A stretch of 64,000 nucleotides of DNA, from positions 42,483,184-42,547,183 of the forward strand of contig NC_052358.1 in NCBI RefSeq assembly GCF_009727055.1. Reading direction: 5' to 3'. Positions within the stretch are counted from its first letter, which is position 1. Each line of letters begins with the position of its first letter. A program made the position numbers and the translations under genes. Shown in pieces: positions 1-11,971 of the stretch. Below the pieces are notes generated by a model. That model made no database searches and was not told the origin of the DNA. It saw only the letters and a list, made by a program, of their open reading frames with translations. The DNA is from Benincasa hispida (Eukaryota; Streptophyta; Magnoliopsida; Cucurbitales; Cucurbitaceae).

Positions 1-1103
1 GGATTAACAACAATCTCGCTACACCACCGACTCACCGGCAACTGGCACCTTCGGTACCGCAAGGTGATCCGTCGGCATCACCACCACCGTAAGCAGATGA
101 AATTATAGAAGTCAAATTAATAGATATGGAATTATAGTATTTGGCTGCATGTATAACTTCTTTCATTATATTCTTATTTGGTGTATTATTCAGATTCTTG
201 TTTAAGAATATTTCCCAATGCATCTAAACTAATAGATATGGTTAAAAACTGTTTGTTGAGGTTAGAAGAAAAGAAAGAGAAACTAAAATCACAAATATCA
301 AAATTTATGTAAGGATCTTGTCCATATTGGAATCTTTCCCCAATATCACCAACAATTGACATACCCATCAGCACAACACCTCCACGATATTATTATGCAA
401 AAACATATCATTAGCTCCTTTTCTCAAACAAGCATTTTCATTGAAAAATTTATATGAATGACCCAATATTTGGGTCCAAAATATTAAATGACCTCTTTTT
501 TTAAAATAATGTCAAATGATCGACGTCATCACCATACCAGATTATGAGTCCTCCCCCTTATCTTCCATATGCTTTTATTGAAATTTCTTCAAACATAACG
601 ACCTCATTCCATCTTTGATAATCCGAACAATTTCGCTGCATTTGAAATCCATCAAACATTTCTTGCAAAACCGTCCATCTGTTGCTAACAAATCGAAGCT
701 CTTGAGTGAGTGAATTTAATCTTTGTCGTGCATGTTGTGTCTGTTTAGATTTTAGTTTGAAATCGTCCAGCCGTTTCGGGGTTTAGTAATCGACCATATT
801 TTTATGGTTGATCTTGTTTGTTTCTTGGGTTCCAATGTGTTCTATGGCATTGAGGACAAAGACGAGTTATAGTTAGAGTCAGATAAGGTAAGGGATGTTG
901 AGGGACATTGGTTAGATAAGCGAGAGCAAGATTGGCGAGAGCGAGATTGGTTAGAGCATAATATGCAAGAGCAATATTTGTGAGAGTGAGACAGGCAAGA
1001 GCGTTACTAGAAAGAGTGAGATTACTAAGACTTAAATAGAATGTATGTTTATTGATTTGTTTTTTTAAGAACTTGTTAGCTGATAGATTGAATCCTTATT
1101 TCA
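1..1103. other. Unassigned left edge, no gene recognised
   Basis: The first 93 bases contain an open frame (third frame, plus strand) that runs in from outside the window and ends at a TAA after a Pro/Ser-rich tail ending in DPSASPPP. It could be the C-terminus of a transposon protein or a chance frame, and I do not recognise it. The rest is AT-rich with short frames on both strands. A 15-bp minisatellite lies at 922-1026 and is listed separately. Confidence 0.3.
922..1026. repeat. 15-bp minisatellite, seven degenerate units
   Basis: Seven consecutive 15-base units start at 922, 937, 952, 967, 982, 997 and 1012. Each begins with a variant of (g/a)agag(c/t). The first two, gagagcaagattggc and gagagcgagattggt, differ at only two positions. 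The period is a multiple of three, so one frame reads as an Arg/Ala/Leu-rich pentapeptide repeat, but a stop interrupts it. No surrounding gene is recognised. Confidence 0.75.
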
Positions 1104-2622
1104 TGCAGAAGTAATTTAAGATGTCAAAAGGTTTCAAAATACATGAAGTTGATCAATTTCCCAGGCAAGTAACTGAAAGAACGGTGAAAAAGAAATTAGG
1201 GTTAGGATTTCAAGAAACTTACCCTTAAAGAACCGTTCTTCACGAATCATCTTCTCCGAATTGATCACGATCAAGAAAAAAACAGAATGACCACTACTAT
1301 AAAATCTTCCTTTGTATTCTCTGTAAGGAATGAGAGTTTACAGGAAGAGTGGGCTCTGTAATCTTTTGGAAGAGGGAAATAGTTTTGTGAGAGATGAGAG
1401 TTCTTTCTGTAGAACACACTAGAATTAAAAAAAAATCACATAACAATGAAGAAGAAGAATCACAACCCATTCCCAATTGCATCCCGCTCACCATGTTTTT
1501 TTCAGAGAGAATTAAGGGGAGGGAAGTTATTTCCCTCCCTTTAGTTTTGAAAATTAAAATTAGAATTAAATTAATTTTAATTTAAATAAATATTATATAT
1601 ATATATATATATATATATGTTATATCATATCTAATACATAACCTATAGTTTTATATTGTATCAAATACAATATAACCTATAGTTTTAATTCTATTTTGAT
1701 GCATGGTATAAATTACAATTATACTAAATTCAGTTATATGAATTTCATCCATATAATTAATATTTTAATCATATTCAAATTTAATTCCTCTCTAAATAAA
1801 TTTTATACTATAATGCATCAAATGCATTATATTAGTTATACCACATATAATTAATTTGAACAATTCAAATTTAGCCCAAAATTAATTCTTATTAATCCCT
1901 ATTGAGCTACAGAGGAGACCTTATGGACCTGTAGATTGAAGTTCTAATGGTACTTAAATAATTAATTAAACTCCACTAAAGACTGACAACTGTACTCTTC
2001 GCACTATAAATATATTTTTGTGTCCATTGGATATAACTAGTCAACAGTGCGATGACCCTTTACAAATTGCTCGTAAGTACAGGTGGGCCAAAATTACTAT
2101 TTTACCTCTATAGTTACATCTAACTTCTTAAGTACCACTGATCCCTCTAATGAAGAATAAGTCATAGTCTAACTATGACCAAACCCCTCTTGAACCAAGA
2201 GAGACCAAGAAAGAGTGTGGCGCCGCATTGTTCAAGCCCCAAAATCAGCCCTTAAGGGAGCAATTTATCTACTTACCCAGACGATAGGGAAAGAGTGAAT
2301 TCCGTCTTGTTTAACTATGTTTCTAGCTCCCCAATTAGAAAAATTCCCAAAATGGTAAGCCTATTGAGTCGACAATTTGGCCACTCTCACCCATACAAAT
2401 CAAATGACTGCCTTCATAGGTAGGAGTTCACAATTCACTCAGGATTTAGGTCATGTCACTTAGGGCCATCCTAGTGAAATGTAAGTCTCTATTATTAATG
2501 GTGTTATATAATGAGACTAGTCATTTCGTGGTCCGGTCTTATACAAACTCCTTTGTATAGAATATCACCACTCACATGTCTCCACATGAATGATCGGGAT
2601 TAGATCATTTATAGCACTTTAC
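1104..2622 (-). mobile_element. Copia-type LTR, reverse orientation, 5' end cut off
   Basis: Read on the minus strand, this is a long LTR whose central block is shared with the forward LTRs at 11972-13813 and 26271-28362. Examples are the TTGTATAAGACCGGAC-like stretch and the block before 'aggtccataagg'. Its minus-strand 3' part (1104-1500) carries leader-like sequence. The minus-strand 5' end is missing: homology breaks off at 2622, where a forward LTR of another Copia family begins with TGTTGGGAATG. I found no matching second LTR or internal region, so it is a solo or truncated LTR that served as an insertion target. Confidence 0.7.
1594..1618. repeat. (AT)n microsatellite
   Basis: A run of about twelve AT dinucleotides lies inside the reverse LTR, next to its poly-purine-rich leader. 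Confidence 0.9.
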
Positions 2623-4030
2623 TGTTGGGAATGTTCTAAAACTTGCAGTTCGTAAATATTGGAAACATATTCTATTTATCAATAAAAGTGTTATTGAGTT
2701 GTTCATTCAATAAAATGTTATTGATATTGCATTCTGTTATAAAAATCAAATAAACAAATCCATGGCTATAATATGAATACTTTAACTTTATGTGGATATA
2801 TAAAAATTGATCAAGTTTTAGTATATAGCCAAGATGGTCTATAAGTATATGGATGAGATTGAGTAGCTCATCCTGGCAACACTATTGGATGCGGCCCACT
2901 TTGTATACTAATACAAATGATGTGATCCCAAAATCATTCATGTGGAGACATGTGAGTGAAGGCATCCTATACAAAAGATGTTTGCATAACAGCGGGCCAA
3001 GAAATAGTCACTTTTCTTTATAACAATCGTTTACTCTTAAAACTGACTATTTCAAATTTGATGACCTAGGGTAACTCGATCTTAATCCTGAGCTAACTAT
3101 GAACTCCTGTTTATTTGAGATTATTTTTTGATTTGTATAGGTGAGAGTAATTCAACAGTACTACTTAATAAGCCTCTCATTGTGGGGATAAGACCGGATA
3201 GATAGTTTGGGACATAGTCCTGCAAGATGAAACTCATTCCTACCCAATTTTGGGTTAGTAGATAGGTTGTTCCCTTAAGTACTGATTTCTAGTTTTGAAC
3301 AAAGGGGCCTCACTCTCACATGGCCGAAAGGAATATGGTGTAGTTGGACTATAAACCAATTGTTCAATAGAGGATCAATAGGAGCTTAAGAAGTAAGATG
3401 TATTTATAGGGGTAAAACGATAATTTTGACCTAGTTGTAAATCTGAACTACCTGTGAAGGATTAACTTACTGATTATGGTTAAAGTGAACAAAAATATAT
3501 CTGCAGTGAGGAGAGTGCAACTATCGGGTTATAGTAGTGTGTCTTGGTAGTTAACGAATATTGATTAATTCGGTCTAAAGAGTTTAGCCAATTAAATCTC
3601 AAATCGTTGGAGCTCATGATCTGTAGGTCCATAAGGCCCCTCTACTAGCTCGTAAAATTATACGTCAGATTAGTGAATTGAGTGGATTTGAAATATTCAA
3701 AATCGAAACTAGGGTTTTGAATTTGAAGTGTTCAAATTCAATTTAGGATTTGGTTAATTATATTTGATATAATTAAACATTTAAATTTATCAAATTTAAA
3801 CGTAAATTGGAGAGTTTATGATATTTAAATATTGATTAACATAAATAGGATTCATGTATGAATTAAGTGTTTGATTAATTTGAAATTTGATATTAAATTA
3901 TTAATTAATTAATTATTTATTTATTTAAATAAAATATTTTCAATTTTGTAAATTCAAAATGCAGATTTTAGTTTTGATTAAATTTAATTTTAATGGAAAT
4001 TTAAATAATACAAAATTTGGAAGAAGGGTG
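2623..4030 (+). mobile_element. Copia LTR, forward; likely 5' LTR of the element at 10.2-15.7 kb
   Basis: It starts with TGTTGGGAATG and is collinear with the LTR at 15732-16524, at roughly nine in ten positions over the first 125 bases by eye. Both contain the phrases 'gagttgttcattcaataaaa' and 'ctataaaccaattgttcaat'. A matching LTR after the Copia pol at 15732 suggests these are the 5' and 3' LTRs of one old element, later split by nested insertions. The right boundary is approximate. I see no primer-binding site after it, so either the end is damaged or the pairing is wrong. Confidence 0.65.
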
Positions 4031-4121
4031 AGTTAGTGGAATAATCCAAGATGATTTGGATTAATCCACTAACTAACACTTAGCACACTCACTTAATGCT
4101 AATTGAAGTGTTAATTAGCTG

Positions 4122-4231
4122 CCAACATGAGCATAGCTCAACTCGCATAGTGCTTGTACTATTGACCTCAACATCTGAGGTTTGATTCCCCCACCCTACA
4201 CTTTAATTACAATACCTTTGCAAAAAAAAAA
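4122..4231 (+). mobile_element. tRNA-derived SINE with target-site duplication
   Basis: The body carries an A-box-like 'tagctcaactcgcat' and a B-box-like 'gaggtttgattccc', spaced as in tRNA-derived plant SINEs, and ends in a run of about eleven A. It is bracketed by near-identical 16-base direct repeats, aagtgttaattagctg (4106-4121) and aagtgtcaattagctg (4232-4247), with one mismatch. This is the signature of target-primed insertion. RNA polymerase III promoter boxes and reliance on LINE machinery are known for this class; current activity cannot be judged. A reverse relative lies at 36576-36642. Confidence 0.88.
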
Positions 4232-4291
4232 AAGTGTCAATTAGCTGATTAAATGAGTGCTTGCATAGAGTGTTACAACGTTAGCAACGTT

Positions 4292-4365
4292 GAAACAATC
4301 TCTTGCTAATAAAAGCAAGATAAAAGTTGCAAAAAGAAAATGTTTCCATTGCAACGTCGACAGTG
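4292..4365 (+). pseudogene. Copia gag fragment, about 74 bp, nucleocapsid region
   Basis: This stretch matches 10966-11035 of the larger Copia gag over about 70 bases, including the shared run 'gaaacaatctcttg' and the shared 'aaaatgtttccatt' that encodes the start of the zinc knuckle. It abuts a reverse gypsy protease at about 4366. Because the two are in opposite orientations, the minus-strand open frame 4241-4609 is an accidental fusion of gypsy protease with antisense Copia gag. It should not be read as a gene. Confidence 0.75.
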
Positions 4366-6600
4366 AAGAGATATGAGTAATCAAATCATAACCATAATGA
4401 ATGAATGGGGCTACAAAACAATGAGAACTTTTGTATAACATGGAACCAATAATGTGATCAATTTCATTATATGTGTCTATGGAGAAAAGAGAATAATATT
4501 CCTCTCGAAATCTCATGGCGTCATAAAGATTGAAAGATTTTACCTCTCCATCAAATTCTATTGACAAAGACCCTTTATCTACATCAATTATAGTTTTTGC
4601 AGTTTTCATGAAAGGTCTACCAAGTAGAATATTAATGGAAGAAGTAGATTATGGTTCATCCATTTTTAAAATGTAAAAATGAACGGGAAAGATTAATTCT
4701 TTAACTCTCAACAAAACATCTTCTACTATGCCGAGGGGTTGAATATATGACCTATCAGCTAGTTATATGCAAAGATTTAGTTTTTATAGGCCATTCAGTT
4801 TAAGATCTTCATAGACATGAAAAGGCATGACATTTATTGATGCACCTAGGTATGGCATGAGTGATAATTCTATCTCCTATCTTACAAGGTAGAGTAAACA
4901 TTCCAGGGTTTCTGCATTTCTGAGGCATGTCATTTTTTAACAAAGCAGACATGTTTTTGCTAACAATTACTCTCTCCTCTTCTTTCCCTTTTCTTTTTCT
5001 TAGTACATAAGTCTTTTAAGAATTTAGCATACCTAGGTATTTGTTGAATTTCATTAAGTAAAGAGATATTCTTTGTACCTTTTTAAACATTTAAATTAGT
5101 TTTAAATCGGCTTCTTCTCCTTTAGGCATAACTAGTCTACTGGGGAAGGGGGCCTTAGGTACATATGGCTCTACATTAGAGGGAGAGTGGTTATGTACTC
5201 TGGGAAGATGGAAGATTCCTTAGATTCATTTACCTTGTTATCATGATCCATTACTTTTTCAGGCTTTTTGGGAGTTGGTTGAACTGAGCAAGCTACTTAG
5301 GAAGAAGAAGGAATTTCCTTACCGCTTCTTAGAGTGATTGCGCTTACATTTTCATGCTCCGATTGAGCGGGGAGCTTTCCTGATGATTTACTCTCAAGCT
5401 TGCATACCACAGTCGCAAGTTGCGTGATTTATGTGCCCAAGTTCTAAAAGCCTTGTCTAGTTTCTTGTTGAAAAGATTTTATATCTTGTTGAAGTTGTTT
5501 TGTTTCTTGTTGAAGTTGTATTGTCCTTTTGCAAATTGTATAATTTTGTTGAAATTTTAACAAATGTTCAGCAAGAGATTTAACTACATCATTGAGAGAC
5601 ATACTTGAGGAGCTTAAAGAAGATTGGTTTCGGTTCTCAAATTGCCCTTGAGATCCCCACTTGAAATTTGGGTGATCTCACCCCCTTTGGTTATAAGTTT
5701 GTCCATAGGGGTCGTACTTCCTTTGGAAACCTACATTAACTAGAGGTTGACCTTGTGGGCAAGCTCCGGAAGCATGTCCAAGCACTCCACATGCTCCACA
5801 TGTTTTAATTTGGGGAAGTCCTCCTTAAGCAACTTGACTGAAAAGGGAAACTAGATTAGATAATTGAGTTCTCAACGCACTAACCTCTTTAGCTTGAACA
5901 ACATCATATTCTAGAGTCCTTAATCCAAAATTCTATAAATTCTCCACCATGGTTGATATTAGTTGGCTAGCTTCAGTGGGCGTTTTGTTAGCTAAAGATC
6001 CACCAGCGGCTGCATCAATGTTGCTCCTCTCAGATGGAAGCAATCCTGAATAGAAATATTGAATAAGATATTGGTCAGAAATTTGATGATGGGGAAAGGA
6101 AGTACAAAGTTGCTTAGACCTTTCCCAATACTCATATAAGGTCTCTCCTACCAATTGCTTTATACCATATATTTATTTTCTAATATTATTAGCCTTAGAT
6201 GCATGGAAAAAATTTTCTAAAAACTTTTTCTTAAGACCATTCCACGTGGTGATTGACCCGGCTGACAAGTAGTACAACTAATCCTTATCCATATCCTTCA
6301 AAGAGAATGACAAGCCCCTAAGATTAAGTTGTTCTTGCATTACCCCATGTGGGTGTATACCGTCACATACCAAATGGAATTTTTTCACGTGTTTATGTGG
6401 GTCTTCACTTGGATTACCTCGAAAGTGGGTAAAAGATGAACAGTCTTCTGATATACTATACATAATAGTTGTTGAGTGTAATTCGGTTTGGCAACCTCTC
6501 TTAGCGTTTGCTCCCTTGCTTCACCCATAGTGTTTGTTTGTATTGGTTCCTCTTCTTGACTCGATTCTTCAAATTTTCCTTCTTCTCTTCTTATTTTTAT
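4366..6600 (-). pseudogene. Ty3/gypsy gag-protease remnant (Athila/Tat-like)
   Basis: Reading down from about 6463 on the minus strand gives a retrotransposon gag: FRGNPSEDPHKHVKKFHLV, then (6154-5933) VGETLYEYWERSKQLC and PHHQISDQYLIQYFYSGLL. A zinc knuckle of form CX2CX4HX4C (CGACGVLGHASGAC) lies near 5760-5800, then Gln-rich sequence. A protease-like segment with LGRPFMKTAKTIIDVDKG follows near 4560-4640. This order and these motifs fit non-chromovirus (Athila/Tat) gypsy elements. The frame is broken by stops and shifts, for example after SLKDMDKD. Reverse transcriptase, RNase H and integrase are absent: the homology stops at about 4366 against a Copia gag scrap. Dead element. Confidence 0.85.
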
Positions 6601-6637
6601 CCTAAGAGAATCTCTATTAGTTGGCTTAAAATAAACT

Positions 6638-6656
6638 GGGGGGGGGGGGGGGGGGG
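6638..6656. repeat. G homopolymer, 19 bases
   Basis: An uninterrupted run of G on the plus strand lies within the gypsy leader, which is C-rich on the element's own strand. Its length is likely to be unreliable in the assembly. Confidence 0.9.
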
Positions 6657-6659
6657 TTG

Positions 6660-7846
6660 TTTGTTTTAAAGAACTAGAAACTAACTAAGTGAAAAAAACA
6701 AGAATTGATATAGGAATTTTAGTAATGAGAGAAGTAAGAGAGATTATGAGATAAGATTCAATTCCTAATGCCCTAATTAGCTAATTTGACAATTAACCCT
6801 AATCTAGGTCTTAATTGCTTCCTAAAGATATTTCACAATTAATCCCTAAGTATTCTTAACTATTCCAAATCTTCAGATCAAAAGACTGAAAATTCAAGAT
6901 TGATTGCATGAATGTTTTGAATCAGTAGGTTCTTTAAAGAAAAGAGGAAAAGAAGTCCACATTTTTTTATCAAGACTACTAATTCCTGCAATCCTAATTA
7001 CAAATTTGTTATAGAACTATGTAACTTTTGCATACAAAAATTGATTAATCTTGGGTTGTCAATTCATTCTTAATCAATTTTATTCTAAATCTTAGCAAGA
7101 ACATTCAAAAGAAAGTAATTACATGAAAGAAATTTCAAGGAAAAGTCTCAAGAAAGTGCCAATCTACATAATTCCCCAAGAAAATGGATTACCTACTCAT
7201 GGATGATGAAATTCTTCAAGAAATCCATTGATAGTTGCATAATTGGTACAAGGATTGAATATAAATTGATTGAGTCTCTCCAAAATTTACAAAAATAGCT
7301 ATGTAATTTCGAAGTCTCTCTCTAAAAGTTTTAGTTTTCCTTTCTTTCCTTTGCTAAAGATGAAACAACGAAATTTATATCAGCAGGCATAGCGTTGCAA
7401 CGCCAAGGCCAGCGTTGCAATGCTAAATCGTAGAAAAGCCAGGAAGCTTTGGGCCGAAGTTGCAACGCTGCACTGATGCTTGGTTGCACAAGGCGCGCGT
7501 GCACATAGACTATTCTGTGAATATTAGACGCGTTGTGATGCTGCCCTGTTTTGCAGCAAATAGATGCATTCCATGAGCTAGCATCAGGCTTAGTGATGTA
7601 AGGAGCGTCGCGGTGCTACAAGCATTGCTAAAGAGTGTTTAATTGTTCCTCTTGAGAGACAAAATGGTAGTTCATCATGGAAGTGATCTTTTGGTGTCAT
7701 TTGGCTTGAATTAGCTCCAAATCTTCCGAAATAACTTTGTTGAGTTGGGATCGGAATTTACCTACAAAAGTAGTCATTTTAAACAAACAATTATGATAGA
7801 ATTTAAGGTTTATCATAGAAAAGATAGTCATTTAAAAGACTTATCA
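6660..7846 (-). mobile_element. 5' LTR and leader of the reverse gypsy element
   Basis: On the minus strand the presumed LTR starts at 7846 with TGATAAGTC and runs toward gag. It has several copies of a GCGTTGCAACGC-type motif (around 7390-7460), which also appears in the forward gypsy LTR at 16684-17180, so the two belong to related families. A TATA-like ctgatataaat follows that motif, suggesting the LTR promoter. The LTR/leader boundary and primer-binding site could not be fixed. Confidence 0.6.
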
Positions 7847-7869
7847 ACGCTAGTCATCCAGCCCAGAAA

Positions 7870-9246
7870 GGCGCGCTTGACAGAGCCGGTTCGTGGGAAG
7901 AAACTAGTTTGACCAGTTCGGTGGCCTTTTGGTCGGTTCGAAAAATAAAAGGGAAAAAAGAATACAACCTTTGTAGACTTTGAAGCTTCTCCAAATCTGC
8001 TTCAATCTCCTTACGAACGGTTTGTAGACCACCACGAGAGTCTTCCCAACTATTCTCCGGCCTTAGAACGGGATGGTGGGATCCGTTGAGTGACTAATTT
8101 TGAGAGGAAAAGGTTAAGACTTTGAGAAAAAATTGCAATGAGATTATCACATAATCTCATCCAATTCCACTATGGCCAAGAGTTTTTAAGATTCATTAAA
8201 CACTTCCTTTCAAAGACCATGACATGTAAAACATGCAACTTTGAGTTTGATGAGAATTTGACACTAAAAAATCCATGGGGCAACTGTGTTCAAATGAAGA
8301 CAACACTTAATAATTCAATAGTTGGAATTTCCCACTCACAAATGTCGGATCTTTCCACTAACTTGGTGAAAGTTTGACTCTCAAAGTCTAAAGTCAACAA
8401 ATTTGACTTTTTGACTTTCAAAAATAAAAAATCAACAATTTGACTTCCATTGCATTTTTTACCTAGTCAACAATTTTGACCAATTCCATTTAATTTCAAA
8501 ATCAATCCTAATAATAAATTTTAAAATTAAATTAATATTAAATAGTAAATTAAAGGGTGGGACCTCTTGTTCAAGACCTAGAGTCAGCACTTAGGGCAAC
8601 AACCTCTCTACTATCCCTAAAAGTGGGTAGAAGTTAATTCCATCTTACACCTTATGTCCCCAGCTATCTACTCAGTCTTACCCCTGAAATGGGAGGCTTA
8701 TTGAGCCGGCGCTATTGAGACAACCCTCACCCATGCAAATCTAAGGATAATCTCGAATAAACATGAGTTCTTAGTTAACTCAAGATTAAGGTCAATTTAC
8801 CTAGGTCATCACTTTGAAATAGTCAGTCTTAAACAGTAAACAACGTTATAAAGTAAGAATGACTTAATTCTTGGTCCGATCTTATGCAAACTCATTCATA
8901 GGATTCCCCACTCTTCATGTCAATACATGAACGAATCAGGATCACTTCGTTTGTAACACTAAATTGAAACAACTACAAAGTGGGCCGTATCCAATAGTAT
9001 TACCAGAATAAGGCACCCAACATTATTCGTATACTATAGATCATTTTGATTATTTACTTGAACCTGATCCACTCTTATGTCTCAATATAAAGTTCAAGTA
9101 CTCATGAAATAGTCATGGATCTTTTAGTTTATTGGATTTATTTCTAAAACGAAATAAACAATTCATATATTTAATAACAATTTTATCGATTTACAAAATA
9201 AGATTATTGTTTACAACCCACAAGTTTTAGGACATAAAACCCAATA
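7870..9246 (-). mobile_element. Copia LTR, reverse orientation, solo or truncated
   Basis: On the minus strand it begins at 9246 with TATTGGGTTTTATGTCC and shares the LTR core with the others here, for example 'ccactcttcatgtcaatacatgaacg' opposite the forward 'tcatgtggagacatgcgaacg'. The far end near 7870 is approximate. No coding region is attached on the minus strand. It carries an unusually dense W-box cluster, listed separately. Confidence 0.65.
8371..8486. promoter_or_regulatory. W-box (TTGAC) cluster in an LTR
   Basis: Within about 115 bases there are at least five TTGAC cores on the plus strand and two on the minus strand (as GTCAA), including the inverted pair GTCAACAAATTTGAC. TTGAC(C/T) is the known binding core of plant WRKY factors. 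Such clusters in LTRs are associated with stress-inducible retrotransposon transcription. Function here is inferred from motif density alone. Confidence 0.4.
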
Positions 9247-10235
9247 GTTATCTTATAAAATACAGTTACAAACTCAATTGGTATATATTCATGTCTAAGG
9301 TTAGTGGTATTTAAGTTGACAGTCTACGAAACAACTTCTACCTGGAGATTATGACCGAATAATTGAGCGTTGTTAACCGGTTTTATAAGCTTACATGAGC
9401 GGTGTGAGGTAATAAAATGGGTTTATCACCTAGATATTGTAGGTTAAATCAAAATATAAGAGTTATGTTTGAAAAATCACAGACTTAGGATGTTTTTTAG
9501 CCAAAATATACCTAAAAAAAGTATACCCAATATGTTAGAACAGTTCCGTGGGAGATTAATAATATATACAACATATTGTTCTTAGCTCTCACATCCCTAA
9601 GAGTTCACATCATGAGATCCATGCTCGACATCGTGTCGATTTTACCTCGACTATTCCATTCGAAAAGTGTTTGCATAGGTCAATATCAAGGTGAATAGGG
9701 GAAGTAGTTCATAGTAAGTGGGTGCAGGAAATGTATCAACATATCCTACGGTCTCTTCCATTAGTTTGAACCGTGAGATTTCTATGTTGCGCCTGCTGTC
9801 ATTTTTAAGCGGCAATAACTAGTCTTAACCAAGGCGATCCCCTCAGAGTGTAGAATTCGAAACAACCCAAACTTCAAAAATGAATAGGGTTTTATAGTTC
9901 CATCTTGAACATTGTCATCCAATTCAGGGGCATATTCATATCGTTCTATGAAATATGAAAATTGAGGGTCACATTTACAATAGTTACTAAGTGTTAGTAA
10001 GTCCTTGACCGAAAACGGTTACTAAATAACTATAGGAATAAGAGTTATTCTGGAGATAGTATTTGATCAAGATTGTCTTGCTTCGTGAAGGAATATTTGA
10101 CTGACCCTTAGTAGCATCTATTTTGACTCACTAATGTATCACTGCAAATAAATAAAGAAATATGAGTACTTTATTACTTTTGGTAAAATTGGATTTAGAT
10201 GCATAAGTCTAATAGAATTTATTTATTTTTCAGCA
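9247..10235 (+). other. Non-coding leader upstream of Copia gag
   Basis: This stretch has no gene-like frame and ends directly before the gag start codon at 10236. It is probably untranslated leader of the Copia element, but I see no TGGTATCAGAGC primer site, so its start may belong to other repeats. Confidence 0.35.
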
Positions 10236-11971
10236 ATGTCGAACTTGATTATACAATTATTAGCTCCCGATAAGTTCAACAGTGAAGGGTATTCGAACTG
10301 AAAATCAAACATAAATACAATACTAGTTGTTGATGATTTGAGGTTCGTTTTAACAGAGGAACGTCCTCCTCTTCCCAATCCAAACGTGGCCTGAAATGTT
10401 CAGGATAGCTTTGACAGATGGGTTCGAGCAAATGAAAAAGCCTGAGCCTATAATTTGGCAAGTATATCTGATGTGCTTACAAAAAATCATGAAACCATGG
10501 TCATTGCAAGAGAGATCATGGAGTCGTTGCAAGGGATTTTTGAACAACCTTTCTCATCAGCACGACAAGATGCTATTAAATATGTTTTAATTTGCGTATG
10601 AAGAAAGGGACCTCTGTTAGAGAACATGCCACGAACATGATTGTCCACTTCAATATTGCAGAGGCAAACGAGGTTGTTATAGATGAAAAGAGCCAAGTTA
10701 GTATGATAATGGAATCTCTTCCGAAGAGTTTTCTAACTTTCCGTACGAGCATTGTAATGAATAAGATTGATTACAACTTAAAAACTCTTCTCAATGAACT
10801 ACAGACTTATCAATCCTAAATGAAAAATAAGGAAGGGAAAGCAAATGTTGTTTCCCAAAGAAAATTTCAGAAGAGTGCTTCAACTAGTTCAAGGCCCTCT
10901 GAAAAGAAGTCTGGATCTTCAAAGGATAAAAGTCTCCAGATGAAGAAAAAGGGAAAAGGGAAGAAACAATCTCTTGATAATAAAAGCAAGATGAAAGTTT
11001 CAAAAGGAAAATGTTTCCATTACAACATCGATAGCCATTGGCAACACAACTGCCTTAAATATCTTGTAGAAAAGAAAGTTGGGAAGGCAAATCAAGGTAA
11101 ATGTGATTTACTTGTAATAGAAACATGTTTAGTGGAAAGTTCTCAATTAATATGAATACTAGATTCAAGCCCAGCTAACCATATTTGCACTTTTCTTCAG
11201 GAAACTAGTTCCTGAACACAGCTATCAAAAAATGAAATGACTTTCAAGGTGGGAACGAGTGAAGTCATTTCAGCAAAAGCAGTTGAAGACGTCAAGTTAT
11301 ATTTCGGAGATGCTTACATTTTACTTGAAAATATATATTATGTACCTAAAATGAAAAGGAACTTAATCTTTGTGTCTTGTCTGCTAAAACATATGTATAA
11401 AGTAACTTTTGAAATCAATGAAGTGTTTATTAGTTCAAGAGGTGTTATTCTATTAGACTTGAAAATAACTTGTATGTGTTAAAACCAATTGAAGAAAAAG
11501 CCATTTTAAATATAGAGATGTTTAAAATAGTAAAAACTCAAAATAAAAGATGAAATATTTCTCCCAACGTCTATCTTTGGCACTTATGATTTGGTCATAT
11601 AATCACAACATGATTGAGAGACTGGTAAAAAGCGATCATCTAAATCAGTTAGAAGATAGTTCTTTGTCTCCGTGTGAATAATGTCTTGAGGGTAAAAAGA
11701 CCAAATGATCTTTTGCAGGAAAAGGTCTTAGAGCCAAAGAACCCCTAGAACTTATATATTCCGAGCTTTGTGGTTCAATGAATGTTAAAGCTCGAGGAGG
11801 ATATGAATATTTCATCAATTTTGTTGATGATTATTCAAGGTATGGCTATATTTATCTAATGAGTCATAAGTTTGAAACTCTTGAAAAGTTCAAAGAATTT
11901 AAGACAGAAGTTGAAAACTTATTAGGTAAAAGAATTAAAAAAAAAAAAATTTTATCAGAACAAGATGGTGA
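10236..11971 (+). pseudogene. Copia gag-protease-integrase (first half), decayed
   Basis: The gag begins MSNLIIQLLAPDKF at 10236 and contains NTILVVDDLRFVLTEE, a Copia gag (UBN2-type) signature. It continues through MIMESLPKSFLTFRTS (about 10710) to a Lys/Ser-rich nucleocapsid with knuckle CFHYNIDSHWQHNC. There the second Cys of the usual CX2C is replaced by Tyr, which would impair zinc binding. The protease site reads LDSSPANHIC, where an intact copy has a DSGA-type motif, so the catalytic motif is altered. Integrase sequence with IYSELCGSMNVKARGGYEYF and FVDDYSRYGYIY follows. Multiple stops and frame shifts break it, and homology to integrase stops at about 11971, where an LTR fragment takes over. 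Non-functional. Confidence 0.88.

Noticed and set aside
4122..4200. tRNA gene suggested by A- and B-box-like motifs.
   Set aside because: No cloverleaf can be formed with an acceptor stem. The A tail and flanking duplication identify a SINE.
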